NCBI RefSeq assembly: GCF_026914265.1
Contig: NC_069125.1
Location: 64,965,479 to 65,029,478 of the forward strand
Direction: 5' to 3'
Source of the DNA: Mya arenaria
Taxonomy: Eukaryota; Mollusca; Bivalvia; Myida; Myidae
DNA length: 64,000 nt
In this document: piece after piece, positions 35,748-42,110 of the stretch
Numbering within the stretch: the stretch's first letter is position 1
Layout of the letters: each line of letters starts with the position of its first letter
The notes under the pieces: generated by a model
What the model saw: only the letters and a program-made list of their open reading frames with translations
Database searches by the model: none
What the model was told of the DNA's origin: nothing
Program-made: the position numbers and the translations under genes

Positions 35748-38504
35748 AACGGACAGACAGTGCAATCACTATATGCCTCCCACTTTGTGGGGGGGGGGGG
35801 GGCATAAAAAAAACTTCCTCACTTGAGGTTCGAACCCACAACCGCTATCGTCATAGATCTGAACGATACCACTGGGCCAGCGACTCTATATGAGAAATTA
35901 ATATCTGTAATTTCATTAAGTACAGAGCATTTTAGAGGACAATTAAATTAAAGTGAATATGCTAATGCATCAAGTAAATAAAATACTTATCAAAACAATA
36001 ACATTTACCTGGAGTCATCCGATCATTACACCCCTATTTATTGACAATAAACTCGTATCTCATAATCAGCTTTTTTAAACGGACTATACTTTAATATTGC
36101 ACACTGCATATCAAAATAAACCAGTATCATTTACTATTGGCATGAAAAGCGGACAATATATAGACAAAACACTTTATTTCAGTTTTATCTAATAATGGAA
36201 TGATCCAAAGACCTGTTCACCTATATTATAAACTTTAAAATCAAGTACCGTTATATATTCTTTACCTTTTTCAGTATAATGGTTTTGTCAGCGAAAACCA
36301 AAATATTGCGTTCGGACTGTTCTCACAATATATTTACAGTTATTATAATCGAAAATTAATCATAACTGATACAAAGATCTAGAGCTTAATGTTAGTTTGT
36401 AAAACGACTCATCTGATACGCCTTATTTATACATACATGACTGTTTTAAAGCATGAAATAACTTTGAGAGTATCCCCTGCCTGTCGGTTGTTCGCTCTCA
36501 GTGTCCGTGTCCGTCATAATCCGTACAAGTCTAATAACAAGATAGTTGTCTCGTTATAACGAGATACTTAGTCGTTTTTACGAGATATTTATCTCGTTAT
36601 TACGAGTTCAGTCACGTTTTGACGCTTTTGTTATTCAGCTTTCGTACTAATTTAAATAATCTTAAATGTCATATCTAACACAGGCTCACAGGAATCACAA
36701 GTTCCTTTTTGGTCATGATAATGAAATCATTATATCAAACTTACGTTTTTGAAACTCCCAAATGTCCTCCGTGATCTGATGCATGCATGCTCTGAATGAT
36801 GTCATCTGTCTTCCCTTTCTTAACAACTTGCAAACGTTTTGATGAGCTGGTTTTCTTATAATACAACCCGTCATCAAAAATAAAAGGTTTGCACTTTCTA
36901 CGAAAATTCCTCTTTTTGTTCTTGTCTTTTACAGAAACGGGATACTTCCCATTTTTTACAAACTCTACAACATCTGTGTAATCTTTCTCGTCCATGCTGC
37001 AAGGTTGGACTGACTGCTTACCACAGACCTTTATATATACACGCGTTTACGTAGAACTGCTTTCGGTGTCGCTGTCGTTTTCTTTGATGTTGAACGAGCG
37101 GCTTTTCTGAGGTAAATCAAAGGAACTATTTTTAGAAATGATGCAGTCTGCATAAAACATAAAAAACACCGCTCAGTGACATCATGGACTTTGATGTAAG
37201 TCATGGCACGAACAGTGACTGCTTAAATAGCTCCTCAAAGCCTTGCATTTTTAACACATTCGTTTTAAGCAATGCCTCCACGGTATGAACAAAGGCTATC
37301 TAACGTCAGATGAAGTAGAACAATGTTGTCTTTGAAGTTGAATCATATACAGCTACGTTAAAGCGACTTATGTATATTGTATTACATTGATGATAATTTA
37401 AATGAAATTCAAATGGAAGCAATTTTATATTTCATTTCAATAGATGTAGACACAGCAGCTTCTGCAGCAGTAACATGCAGCGGCTCCAGAAGCAAAAACA
37501 ACAACAACAAATATAAAAGCCATAGAAACACGACAGTGACTTGAATTGATATAGATATGTTAGTAACAGGCTAAGTGGGGGGGGGGGGGGTCAATATTTT
37601 ACAGATAAAATCGGGGGGTCATTATTTTATAAGGGGAGTCAGTATTTTATAGAAAATGGTCATTATTTTATATAAAATAATGACCGGGGGGTCATTATTC
37701 TATGGGGGTCACTTTACAACGTTACACCGGCCGTACATGTACATGGTACGGGTGTTATACCGTCCTTCAAGAGCGGCCTACGAACCACTCATGCTTTTAT
37801 TGATTTCGTTAATTTAGTGAACTAATGATTCGGTAATTTAGTGAACTAATGAAAAGTGTGTACACAGCGTTAACATATTCGCAACTAAAATGTATATTAA
37901 TAGCGGTTCCAGGAGCGGATGACGGGCGCACCCAGTGCCCCCTCCCTAAAATCGCCCAATTTTTATTTCACTAAAGAGTAAAGAAATATTTCCCAAACTC
38001 CCCTCTCAGCACTTTAAACCCACTCTATTTGGTTCTGAGGGAGTGGCGCAAGTCAATGTGTTACGCCCCCTAAGCTATGCCCCCTCTAACATCAATCCTG
38101 GATCCGCCCCTATATAAACACATAAAATCAGTCAATGACCTTGGAACAAATATGTTATAAAACATACTTTGGCACTCTAGCTAATCATGTGAAGTTTCAT
38201 TTTAATAGTTGTTTAAATATCATCCTCAAAATAAGTGGTACCTGAAATTACAATGGACGCAAAGCCGTACAGCAGTGTTTAGTATCGTTTGAATGAATCA
38301 ACTAAAGTGTCGGAGTTGTGCCTGTGTAAAGAACCTCGCATCAAACGAACAAGTTTTAGAACATGCACACTGTTTACAAGAATGTAGGTGTAACTCTTTT
38401 TTTATCATTCACTAACTTAGGAATAAAAAAAGGTTACCTGCCATGAAAAGAGAATAGTTCAAAAAAATCATGAAGAAAAACAGAGCACCGGAATTGTCCT
38501 TCAT
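14503..38504 (-). CDS. Secreted M12B zinc metalloprotease with 49-copy repeat tail
   Basis: I assembled ten exons on the minus strand: 38438-38504, 25010-25097, 23263-23338, 23072-23155, 21910-22073, 19112-19212, 17958-18186, 17619-17763, 17342-17482 and 14503-17181. Every junction has GT-AG ends and matching phase, giving about 1,257 residues. In order they encode a signal peptide (1-22), an M12B reprolysin catalytic domain (about 35-270) with HELGHLLGAHHD (His210, Glu211, His214, His220) and a candidate Met-turn Met237, and an ADAMTS-type cysteine-rich domain (about 275-375). Then come a 15-residue tandem repeat region (388-1119) and a Ser/Thr/Pro-rich tail. There is no thrombospondin repeat or transmembrane segment, so it is probably a secreted extracellular protease. 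The domain order and motifs are seen directly; substrate and role are unknown. No pro-domain exon was found. The first exon is the least certain part. Confidence 0.85.
14920..17115. repeat. Coding minisatellite, 45-bp unit, about 49 copies
   Basis: The consensus on the plus strand runs GTTAGCTGGCGGGTATTGAT, then ATCACTGTGTCTCAATGTAT and GGTCT, 45 bp in all. Variant units recur in a 225-bp higher-order period: the variant GTGTGGTCTGTTAGCTGA appears at about 15512 and 15737, and again at 16097 and 16322. This shows block duplication of five units. It lies inside exon 10 of the metalloprotease. Confidence 0.9.
17342..17482 (-). CDS. Metalloprotease exon 9 (cysteine-rich domain, second part)
   Basis: Exactly 47 codons between a TTTGTTTCAG acceptor and a GTAAAT donor. 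It has cysteines in DCYDVFHC, SGC and GTRCS. The closing GT-x-C leads directly into VCFKGRC of the next exon, which is the usual end of an ADAMTS cysteine-rich domain. Confidence 0.8.
17619..17763 (-). CDS. Metalloprotease exon 8 (cysteine-rich domain, first part)
   Basis: Encodes LPVNCLRKHRFTDSEY and later QPGSVISPDRQCQMVRGPTS then YFCQQ. The PG-x(5-6)-D-x-QC-x(4)-GP-x(3)-FC pattern is that of the ADAMTS cysteine-rich module. Acceptor AATCGCAG, donor GTGCGT, phases 2 and 0. Confidence 0.85.
17958..18186 (-). CDS. Metalloprotease exon 7 (zinc-binding active site)
   Basis: Encodes SLVQMNTARFSLSA followed by AHELGHLLGAHHDG, the full HExxHxxGxxHD zinc-binding motif. CPGSARHVMA follows with a likely Met-turn, then QWRFSNCSVVAMKKYVD closes the domain. 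All catalytic residues are present, so the enzyme should be active. The donor is GTGCTA, weaker than the others but the only one giving the right phase. Confidence 0.9.
18187..19111. repeat. Intron 6, containing a degenerate 130-bp repeat element
   Basis: About 18310-18965 is a dispersed repeat of three to four degenerate units (AAGGTTAATGTGGCGTTATG, GAACAATTGTGTGAAGTATG), with an end segment GACACCGACGCCAAAGCC followed by ATAGCTCTCTTTATTATTTG. It is the same family as 7950-8370. It has no coding content. Confidence 0.6.
19112..19212 (-). CDS. Metalloprotease exon 6
   Basis: After a TGTTCTACAG acceptor it encodes HELAEVRGHTRAQVWNSVEG, then QAYFRAVCSRWRS, and ends at a GTAACA donor. The G-x-A-Y-x-x-x-V-C segment is the conserved strand that precedes the zinc-binding helix in M12B proteases. 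One base in and one base out match exons 5 and 7. The other two frames are interrupted. Confidence 0.8.
19213..21909. repeat. Intron 5, partly degenerate tandem repeat
   Basis: No exon is seen. About 20690-21640 holds several diverged copies of a unit with CTACCACTGAAGTTTCATGG, CATAGGTCA, GTGCGGAAAC and GACTGTTGA. It ends in CGACCGATCGACATTTGCAA, a pattern seen in repeat families of this type. The rest is unremarkable AT-rich intron. Confidence 0.55.
21910..22073 (-). CDS. Metalloprotease exon 5
   Basis: The acceptor is GATCTAG and the donor GTATGC. It encodes TPTEAPWSEESLIEV, later LRKFFEWHVSAFFLQHLPPH, and ends DHATALT plus two bases. The pattern of a helix with a Trp followed by an Asp-His strand is that of M12B domains just before the active-site exon. 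54 codons plus 2 bases fit both neighbours. Confidence 0.8.
22253..22965 (+). mobile_element. AACAAGAGCTGTCAC-type element in intron 4
   Basis: It starts AACAAGAGCTGTCACAGAGA, the same 5' end as the elements at 23462 and 35238, but has a different interior. Two to three degenerate units carry TACATGCAAAACCGTTACCA. It ends with GACGCCGACGGTGAGTAG and TATTCCACGAATAGTCGAGC, like the ends near 8330 and 18940. This links the two repeat types into one composite family. Non-coding. Confidence 0.55.
23072..23155 (-). CDS. Metalloprotease exon 4
   Basis: Exactly 28 codons between a CTGTTTCAG acceptor and a GTATTA donor. It encodes IALIFDSVSEEDPTFNMSVY and then HVGTIIAK, matching the second beta strand region of M12B proteases. 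Phase 0 on both sides. Confidence 0.85.
23263..23338 (-). CDS. Metalloprotease exon 3
   Basis: Starts after a TTTTCCAG acceptor and ends at a GTATAT donor. It encodes FLQTHGNETEAVAAIHRY and then TALYTNE, corresponding to the first helix of the M12B fold. Phase 2 in, phase 0 out, agreeing with both neighbours. Confidence 0.85.
23462..24978 (+). mobile_element. Dispersed repeat with seven 184-bp units in intron 2
   Basis: 5' end AACAAGAGCTGTCACAGTAT, then about seven 183-184-bp units each with TGACCTTGACCTTAGAGGTA, near 23678, 23862, 24046, 24227, 24411, 24594 and 24775. A GGACGGACAGACGGACGGAC run and the hairpin CCCACCTTCGGGGGC follow. Units two and four are more alike than neighbours, so part of the array grew as a 365-bp dimer. 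It sits wholly inside one metalloprotease intron. Confidence 0.85.
25010..25097 (-). CDS. Metalloprotease exon 2 (start of catalytic domain)
   Basis: The acceptor is GCATGCAG and the donor GTAAGA. It encodes CEDDVTDPAVKDSN, then VIELLFCADYSVYQ, which matches the opening beta strand of M12B catalytic domains. It ends in phase 2, with CG completed by C of exon 3 to give Arg. The Ginger1 transposon ends only 90 bp upstream of this acceptor. Confidence 0.85.
25184..25187. other. Target-site duplication CCGG (left)
   Basis: CCGG directly precedes the TGTAACG terminus and is matched by CCGG at 37727-37730 after the CGTTACA terminus. A CCGG duplication is the known preference of Ginger1 transposons. 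Confidence 0.85.
25188..25256 (+). repeat. Ginger1 terminal inverted repeat, left
   Basis: 69 bp identical to the reverse complement of 37658-37726. It contains CCCCCATAGAATAATGACCC and the palindromic stretch GGTCATTATTTTATATAAAA. Beyond 25256 the sequence continues as sub-terminal copies of ATAATGACCCCCGGTCATT to about 25402, ending in a C run. Confidence 0.9.
25257..26235. other. Ginger1 left interior, sub-terminal repeats and unassigned DNA
   Basis: 25257-25402 carries alternating-strand copies of TAATGACCCCCGG, ending in a run of C. A possible SINE fragment with a box-B-like GAGTTCGACGCC lies near 25643-25654. The remainder has no recognisable content. Confidence 0.5.
26236..26399 (+). 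pseudogene. C-terminal fragment of a non-LTR reverse transcriptase
   Basis: The plus-strand frame from 26239 reads AIHAKDLSYRLITATSYYHK, then CSFFPRTVYHWNNLPLTVAL, and ends in IFKK-stop. The block FFPRT-(I/V)-x-x-WNxLP is the familiar C-terminal signature of metazoan non-LTR retrotransposon ORF2 proteins. An in-frame stop lies immediately upstream and no polymerase domain is present, so this is a dead 3' fragment. It lies within the Ginger1 element. Confidence 0.65.
26391..26546. repeat. Foldback hairpin, 156 bp
   Basis: The left arm AAGAAATGAACGCCTTCTCG pairs with the right arm CGAGAAGGCGTTCATTTCTT. Pairing continues with a few bulges through ATATGAATACAACAAGT and GTGCATAGTT to a perfect centre GTAAACCCCGAAGGGGTTTAC. 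The stop codon of the RT fragment lies within the left arm. Confidence 0.85.
26800..27460. mobile_element. TCAAGGTCA-rich repeat with GACG tail
   Basis: Contains several AAAGGTCAAGGTCAC words (about 26845, 26990, 27175), CATAACTTCTATATGGATGG, and a 3' run of GACAGACGGACGGACGGAC at about 27408-27455. It is related in design to the elements at 1729 and 23462. Its boundaries are approximate. Confidence 0.55.
27600..27985. repeat. Foldback repeat inside Ginger1
   Basis: At 27869-27952 the arms TTTTATTAAACTCGTTCAAG and CTTGAGCTCGTTTAATAAAA pair around a loop with CTCGCCCGAGGCTCG. Outside them, TTATCACATGACAT and GTCATGTGATAAAA give a second inverted pair. Non-coding. Confidence 0.6.
28275..28280 (-). 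promoter_or_regulatory. Candidate polyadenylation signal of the transposase
   Basis: AATAAA on the minus strand begins 18 nt after the transposase stop codon at 28298, a compact 3' end typical of a transposon gene. Confidence 0.5.
28298..30138 (-). CDS. Ginger1 transposase exon 3
   Basis: Begins after an ACATTTCAG acceptor with GNKYIVVITEYLTKWVEAEG. It carries the second catalytic Asp and the Glu, the GPF motif, the basic linker and the complete OTU domain, and ends LN-stop at 28298. 612 residues are encoded in this exon. Confidence 0.92.
28298..36995 (-). CDS. Ginger1 transposase: integrase plus OTU protease, 763 aa
   Basis: Three exons (36745-36995, 33717-33916, 28298-30138) join in phase at GT-AG introns. 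The order is an N-terminal region with NGKYPVSV and GLYYKK, an H2C2 zinc finger (HASDHGGH ... CDNC), then an integrase core with Asp140 (GMDLIGP), Asp199 (ITDQGREF) and Glu235 (GGHTERFNR), spaced D-x35-E. A GPF motif (WKGPFKI, about 380-386), a linker with PPKKRR (likely nuclear signal, about 467-472), and an OTU domain follow. The OTU domain has GDGNCLF (Asp544, Cys547) and His661 in DHFVPVL. There is no reverse transcriptase, protease or gag, so it is not an LTR retrotransposon. It is intact: no stop or frameshift, and all catalytic residues are present. It should cut and paste the element using the CCGG-flanked ends. The role of the OTU domain, possibly removing ubiquitin, is not established. 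Confidence 0.92.
30139..32252. repeat. Transposase intron 2, left part: dispersed repeats
   Basis: 30250-30740 is a satellite-type repeat ending GGTCGAGTTCACCGAAGG and GGGCTCGAC. 30740-31020 and 31080-31315 end in GGACGGACGGACAGACGG runs followed by GTAGGGGA(G/C)T words. 31398-31447 and 31449-31498 are a direct duplicate of about 51 bp (ACAGAACTATCAAAATTTAA). 31958-32245 carries about ten alternating copies of TATTATGACCCCCGGTCA, resembling the Ginger1 sub-terminal repeats. Confidence 0.65.
32253..33635. mobile_element. Nested inverted-repeat element, 1,383 bp
   Basis: Ends TGTGGTGCCGCATAGCGGTG and CACCGCTATGCGGCACCACA are inverted. The similarity continues imperfectly for about 85 bp through repeated GCCGCATAAA words. 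ATGCCC is duplicated at 32247-32252 and 33636-33641. The interior has two tandem units of about 180 bp (near 33001-33180 and 33181-33360) and no transposase. It lies in intron 2 of the Ginger1 transposase. The superfamily is not assigned. Confidence 0.8.
33717..33916 (-). CDS. Ginger1 transposase exon 2
   Basis: A TTTGTTTCAG acceptor and a GTAAGT donor enclose WEKISTRFYWKGC, the Cys pair CDNC, and GMDLIGPLE with the first catalytic Asp. One leading and one trailing base complete codons with exons 1 and 3. Confidence 0.88.
34951..35033 (+). repeat. tRNA-like SINE head
   Basis: GTGGCGTAGTGGTATAATGG resembles a polymerase III A box, and GGGTTCGATCC about 45 bp later is a perfect B box. Standard tRNA pairing is poor, so it is a tRNA-derived repeat or relic and not a working tRNA gene. 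Confidence 0.4.
35238..35808 (+). mobile_element. AACAAGAGCTGTCAC-type element, 0.57 kb
   Basis: Starts AACAAGAGCTGTCACTGTAA. It has two tandem units of about 180 bp with TTGACCTTTAAGTGTGACCT and GTGAAGTTTGATTC. It closes with a GGACGGACGGACGAACGAAC run and a hairpin of CCCAC and a G run before GCATAAAAAA. A short complete member of the family seen at 23462. Confidence 0.8.
35815..35890 (-). repeat. tRNA-like segment, minus strand
   Basis: On the minus strand CGCTGGCCCAGTGGTATCGT resembles an A box, and TGGGTTCGAACCTC is a B box about 45 bp downstream. It directly adjoins the element at 35238-35808. It is probably a SINE head or tRNA pseudogene. Confidence 0.45.
36745..36995 (-). CDS. Ginger1 transposase exon 1
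   Basis: ATG at 36995-36993 begins MDEKDYTDVVEFVKNGKYPV. The exon holds the pre-zinc-finger region and the two His of the zinc finger (HASDHGGHLGVSK). It ends at a consensus GTAAGT donor in phase 2. This start was chosen because it is the first in-frame Met before the conserved KYP segment. Confidence 0.85.
36996..37657. other. Ginger1 right interior, upstream of the transposase
   Basis: About 0.66 kb between the transposase ATG and the right inverted repeat, where its promoter should lie. AT-rich, with TATATATA-like words just upstream of the ATG near 37030-37038, a microsatellite AACAACAACAAC near 37498, and a G run near 37577-37590. No exon is recognised. Confidence 0.45.
37658..37726 (-). 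repeat. Ginger1 terminal inverted repeat, right
   Basis: Exact reverse complement of 25188-25256. Inward of it (37575-37657) are less regular GGGGGTCATTATTTTAT copies and a 14-G run. Together these are plausible transposase-binding sub-terminal repeats. Confidence 0.9.
37727..37730. other. Target-site duplication CCGG (right)
   Basis: CCGG follows the CGTTACA end of the right inverted repeat and mirrors 25184-25187. Confidence 0.85.
37910..38112. mobile_element. hAT-like MITE in metalloprotease intron 1
   Basis: The left edge CAGGAGCGGATG and the right edge GGATCCGCCCCT form an imperfect inverted pair typical of short hAT-like MITEs. The interior (GCCCCCTCCC, CGCCCCCTAAGC) is non-coding. 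It is outside the Ginger1 element. Confidence 0.45.
38438..38504 (-). CDS. Metalloprotease exon 1 (signal peptide)
   Basis: ATG at 38504-38502 opens MKDNSGALFFFMIFLNYSLF and then MA. This is a short polar start and a hydrophobic core typical of a signal peptide. The exon ends at a GTAACC donor in phase 1. The leftover G joins the TT that begins exon 2 to give Val, so the two are phase-compatible. I chose it because it is the only signal-peptide-like exon found upstream in the right phase. An additional pro-domain exon in between cannot be excluded. Confidence 0.5.
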
Positions 38505-38599
38505 TTGCTTCGCTTTTGATATCCTAGACAAAAAAAACTGTATATGTATGTACATACTCGTACTGTTCGATATATTGGCAATGGTCCTTGCTTATGAGC

Positions 38600-39140
38600 G
38601 CACGAGAATAGTGTGTCTATGTTGACATGTAGGGAAGGGGCTATAACGAGGTTCGTATGTCTATGCTGACATGTAGGGGTGGGGCTTTAACGATGAAAGT
38701 GTGTCTATGCTGACATGTAGGGGCGGGGCTTCAACGAGGAAAGTGTGTCTATGTTGACAAGTAGGGGTGAGGCTTTAACGATGAAAGTGTGTCTATGCTG
38801 ACATGTAGGGGCGAGGCTATAACGAGGTTCGTGTGTCTATGCTTATATGTAGGGTTGGGGCTTTAACGATGAAAGTGTGTCTATGCTGACATGTAGGGGC
38901 GGGGCTTTAACGAGGATAGTGTGTCTTTGTTGACATGTAGGGGTGGGGCTTTAACGAGGATAGTGTGTCTATGGTGATATGTAGGATCGAGGCTTTAACG
39001 AGGATAGTGTGTCTTTGCTGACATGTAGGGCTGGGCTTAAACAAGGATAGTGTGTCTATGCTGACATGTAGGGGCGGGCTTTAACGAGGATAGTGTGTCT
39101 ATGCTGATATGTAGGGGCGGGGCTACATAGTCTTATGTTC
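38600..39140. repeat. Minisatellite, about 60-bp unit, nine copies
   Basis: Units read GTGTGTCTATGCTGACATGT, AGGGGCGGGGCTTTAACGAG, GATA with small indels. It starts about 100 bp upstream of the metalloprotease ATG (minus strand), so it lies where that gene's promoter would be. Confidence 0.85.
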
Positions 39141-39339
39141 AATCGCTCTGAAATTGAGCCACGTTACGACATCGAAGTTTGAGAAGAGAATGTCTAGTGA
39201 TTGGATGTATCTTTCAATCAACACAGATTTACTTAATATTAAGAAACCTCGCATGTCTGAAGGGGACCATGTAGATTAACCCACCTGTTAAGTCGTTAGA
39301 GGTCAAGGTCAATACGAAGGTCATCACTAGTGAAGTTAT

Positions 39340-39920
39340 TACTGTGCTATCCGGATTCAATAGCTGGTGGTAAAGTGTAATAGCGTAAAGGAAAGTGGAA
39401 ATGGGTCCGACATTTGGTGGAGTACTGTCTAGCGTAAAGGAAAGCGGAATTGGGTCCGACATTTGGTGGTAAACTGTAATAGCCTAAAGGAAAGTGGAAA
39501 TGGGTCTGGCATTCGGTGGTGTACTGTTAGAGCTTAATGGAAAGTGGAATTGGGTCCGTCATTCGGTGGTGTACTTTATAGCGTAAAGGAAAGTGGAATT
39601 GGGTCCGTCATTCGGTGGTGTACTGTAATAGCGTAAAGGAAAGAGGGAATGGGTCCGACATTCGGCGGTGTTCTATAATAACGTAAAGGAAAGAGGAAAT
39701 GGGTCCGTCATTCGGTGGTGTACTGTAATAAAGTCAGGGATAGAGGAAATGAGTCCGACATTCGGTGGTGTACTGTATACGAGAGCTTAATGTAAAACGG
39801 AAATGAGTCCGACATTCGGTGGTAAATTTTAATAGCATAAAGGCAAGCGGCAAAGGGTCCGAAATTCGGTGGTGTACTGTAATAGCGTAATGGAAAGCGG
39901 AAATGGTCACGACATTAGGG
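39340..39920. repeat. Minisatellite, about 50-bp unit
   Basis: About eleven units of GGAAAGTGGAATTGGGTCCG, TCATTCGGTGGTGTACTGTA, ATAGCGTAAA. The second half is shared with the arrays that follow. Short minus-strand open frames here follow from the repetition. Confidence 0.85.
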
Positions 39921-42110
39921 GGTAAAAAAGCGGACATTCGGTGGTATACTGTAATACCGTAAAGAAAAAGCGGACATTCCGTGGTATACTGTCATAGCGT
40001 TAAGAAAAAGCGGGCATTTCGTGGTATTATTTAATAGCGTCAAAGAAAAGCGTACATGGTATACTGTAATAGCGTAAAAAGGCGGACATTCAGTGGTATA
40101 CTGTAATAGCGTAAAAAAGCGGACATTCGGTGGTATACTGAAATAGCGTCAAAGAAAAGCAGACACGCGGTGGTATACAGCAATAGCGTCAAAGAAAAGC
40201 GGACATTCGGTGGTATACTGTAATAGCGTCAAAGAGCGGACATTCGGTGGTATACTGTAATAGCGTCAAAGAAAAGCGGACATTCCGTGGTATACTGTAA
40301 TAGCGTCAAAGAAAAGCGGACATTCGGTAGTATACTGTAATAGCGTCAAAGAGCGGACATTCGGTGGTATACTGTAATAGCGTCAAAGAAAAGCGGACAT
40401 TCCGTGGTATACTGTAATAGCGTCAAAGAAAAGCGGACATTCCGTGGTATACTGTAATAGCGTCAAAGAAAAGTGGACATTCGGTAGTATACTGTAATAG
40501 CGTCAAAGAAGAGCGGACATTCAGTGGTATACTGTAATAGCGTCAAAGAAAAGCGGACATTCCGTGGTATACTGTAATAGCGTCAAAGAAAAGCGGACAT
40601 TCCGTGGTATACTGTAATAGCGTCAAAGAAAAGCGGACATTCGGTAGTATACTGTAATAGCGTCAAAGAACGGACATTCGGTGGTATACTGTAATAGCGT
40701 CAAAGAAAAGCGGACATTCCGTGGTATACTGTAATAGCGTCAAAGAAAAGTGGACATTCGGTAGTATACTGTAATAGCGTCAAAGAGCGGACAGTCGGTG
40801 GTATACTGTTATAACGTCAGAGAGAAGCGGACATTCCGTGGTATACTGTAATAGCGTCAAAGAAAGGCAGACACGCGGTGGTATACTGTAATAGCGTTAA
40901 AAAAGCGGACATTCAGTGGTTTACTGTAATAACGTCAAAGAAAGTCAGACACGCGGTGGTATTCTGTAATAGAGTAAAAAAGCGGACGTTCGGTGGTATA
41001 TTGTAATAGCGTCAAAGAAAAGCGGACGTTCGGTGGTATACTGTAATAGCGTCAAAGAAAAGTGGACATTCGGTAGTATACTGCAATAGCTTCAAAGAGC
41101 GGACAGTCGGTGGTATACTGTTATAACGTCAGAGAGAAGCGGACATTCCGTGGTATACTGTAATAGCGTCAAAGAAAGGCAGACACGCGGTGGTATACTG
41201 TAATAGCGTTAAAAAAGCGGACATATAGTGGTTTACTGTAATAACGTCAAAAAAAGTCAGACACGCGGTGGTATTCTGTAATAGCGTAAAAAAGCGGACG
41301 GTCGGTGGTATACTGTAATAACGTCAAAGAAAAGCAGACACGCGGTGGTATACTGTAGTATCGTTAAAAAACGGACATTCAGTGGTATACTGTAATAACG
41401 TCAAAGAAAAGCAGACACGCGGTGGTATACCGTAATAGCGTTAAAAAAGCGGACAATCGATGGTATACTGTAATGTCGCCAAAGAAAAGCGGAAATTCAG
41501 TGGTATAATGTAATAGCGTCAAAAAAGCGGGCATTCCGTAGTATACTGTAATAGCGTCAAAGAAATGCGGACATTCCTTGGTATACTGTAATAGCGTCAA
41601 AAAAGCGGACATTCGGTGGTGTTTTGTAATAGCATAAAAAAGCGGACATTTGGTGGTATACTGTAATTGAGTCAAAGTAAAGTGGACATTCCGTGGTAAA
41701 CTGTAATGGCGTCAAAAAAACGGATACTCGATAGTAAACTGTAAATGTGTCAAAAAGCGGACATTTGGTGGTATATTATAATAGCGTAATAAAGCGGATA
41801 TTCCGTGGTATACTGTAATAGCGTAAAAAAGCGGGCATTCCGTGGAATACTGAAAAAGCGTCAAAGAAAAGCGGACATTCAGTGGTATACTGTAATAGCG
41901 TCAAAAAACGGACATTCGGTGGTATACTGTAATAGCGTCAAAAAGCGGACATTCCGTGGAATACTGAAAAAGCGTCAAAGAAAAGCGGACATTCAGTGGT
42001 ATACTGTAATAGCGTCAAAAAGCGGACATTCGGTGGTATACTGTAATAGCGTCAAAAAAGCGGACATGTATACTAAAATGGTGCACTGGGAAGAGGACAT
42101 TCAGTGGTAT
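39921..42110. repeat. Minisatellite, about 40-bp unit, more than 50 copies
   Basis: The unit is AGCGGACATTCGGTGGTATA, CTGTAATAGCGTCAAAGAAA with length variants of about 31-42 bp. The core ACATTCGGTGGTATACTGTA is common to the flanking arrays. Open frames in it are short because the unit is not a multiple of three. Confidence 0.9.

Larger units (their letters stand above)
33917..36744. other. Transposase intron 1
   Basis: No exon is seen. It contains a SINE-like tRNA-derived segment (34951-35033), a satellite-ended repeat (35238-35808), a second tRNA-like segment on the minus strand (35815-35890), and short palindromes near 36545-36610 (TCTCGTTATAACGAGA). The rest is AT-rich. Confidence 0.6.
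25188..37726 (-). mobile_element. Ginger1 DNA transposon with OTU domain, 12.5 kb
   Basis: The element is bounded by 69-bp identical inverted repeats starting TGTAACGTTGTAAAGTGACC, with TGT...ACA ends and flanking CCGG duplications. Inside is a three-exon transposase (28298-36995) with a Gypsy-like integrase and an OTU domain. All of these match the published Ginger1 group. It is inserted in intron 1 of the metalloprotease gene, in the same transcriptional orientation. It is long because its introns and flanks contain further repeats: an RT fragment, foldbacks, a nested inverted-repeat element, and SINE-like and satellite-ended elements. Confidence 0.88.

Noticed and set aside
28298..36995. 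Interpretation as a Gypsy LTR retrotransposon or a retrovirus-like remnant
   Set aside because: There is no reverse transcriptase, RNase H, protease or gag, and no LTRs. The gene has two spliceosomal introns and lies between inverted repeats with CCGG duplications, as in Ginger1.
28298..36995. Interpretation as a domesticated host gene (GIN1/KRBA2-like)
   Set aside because: Domesticated copies lack transposon ends. Here perfect inverted repeats and target duplications enclose the gene, so a transposon is the simpler reading.
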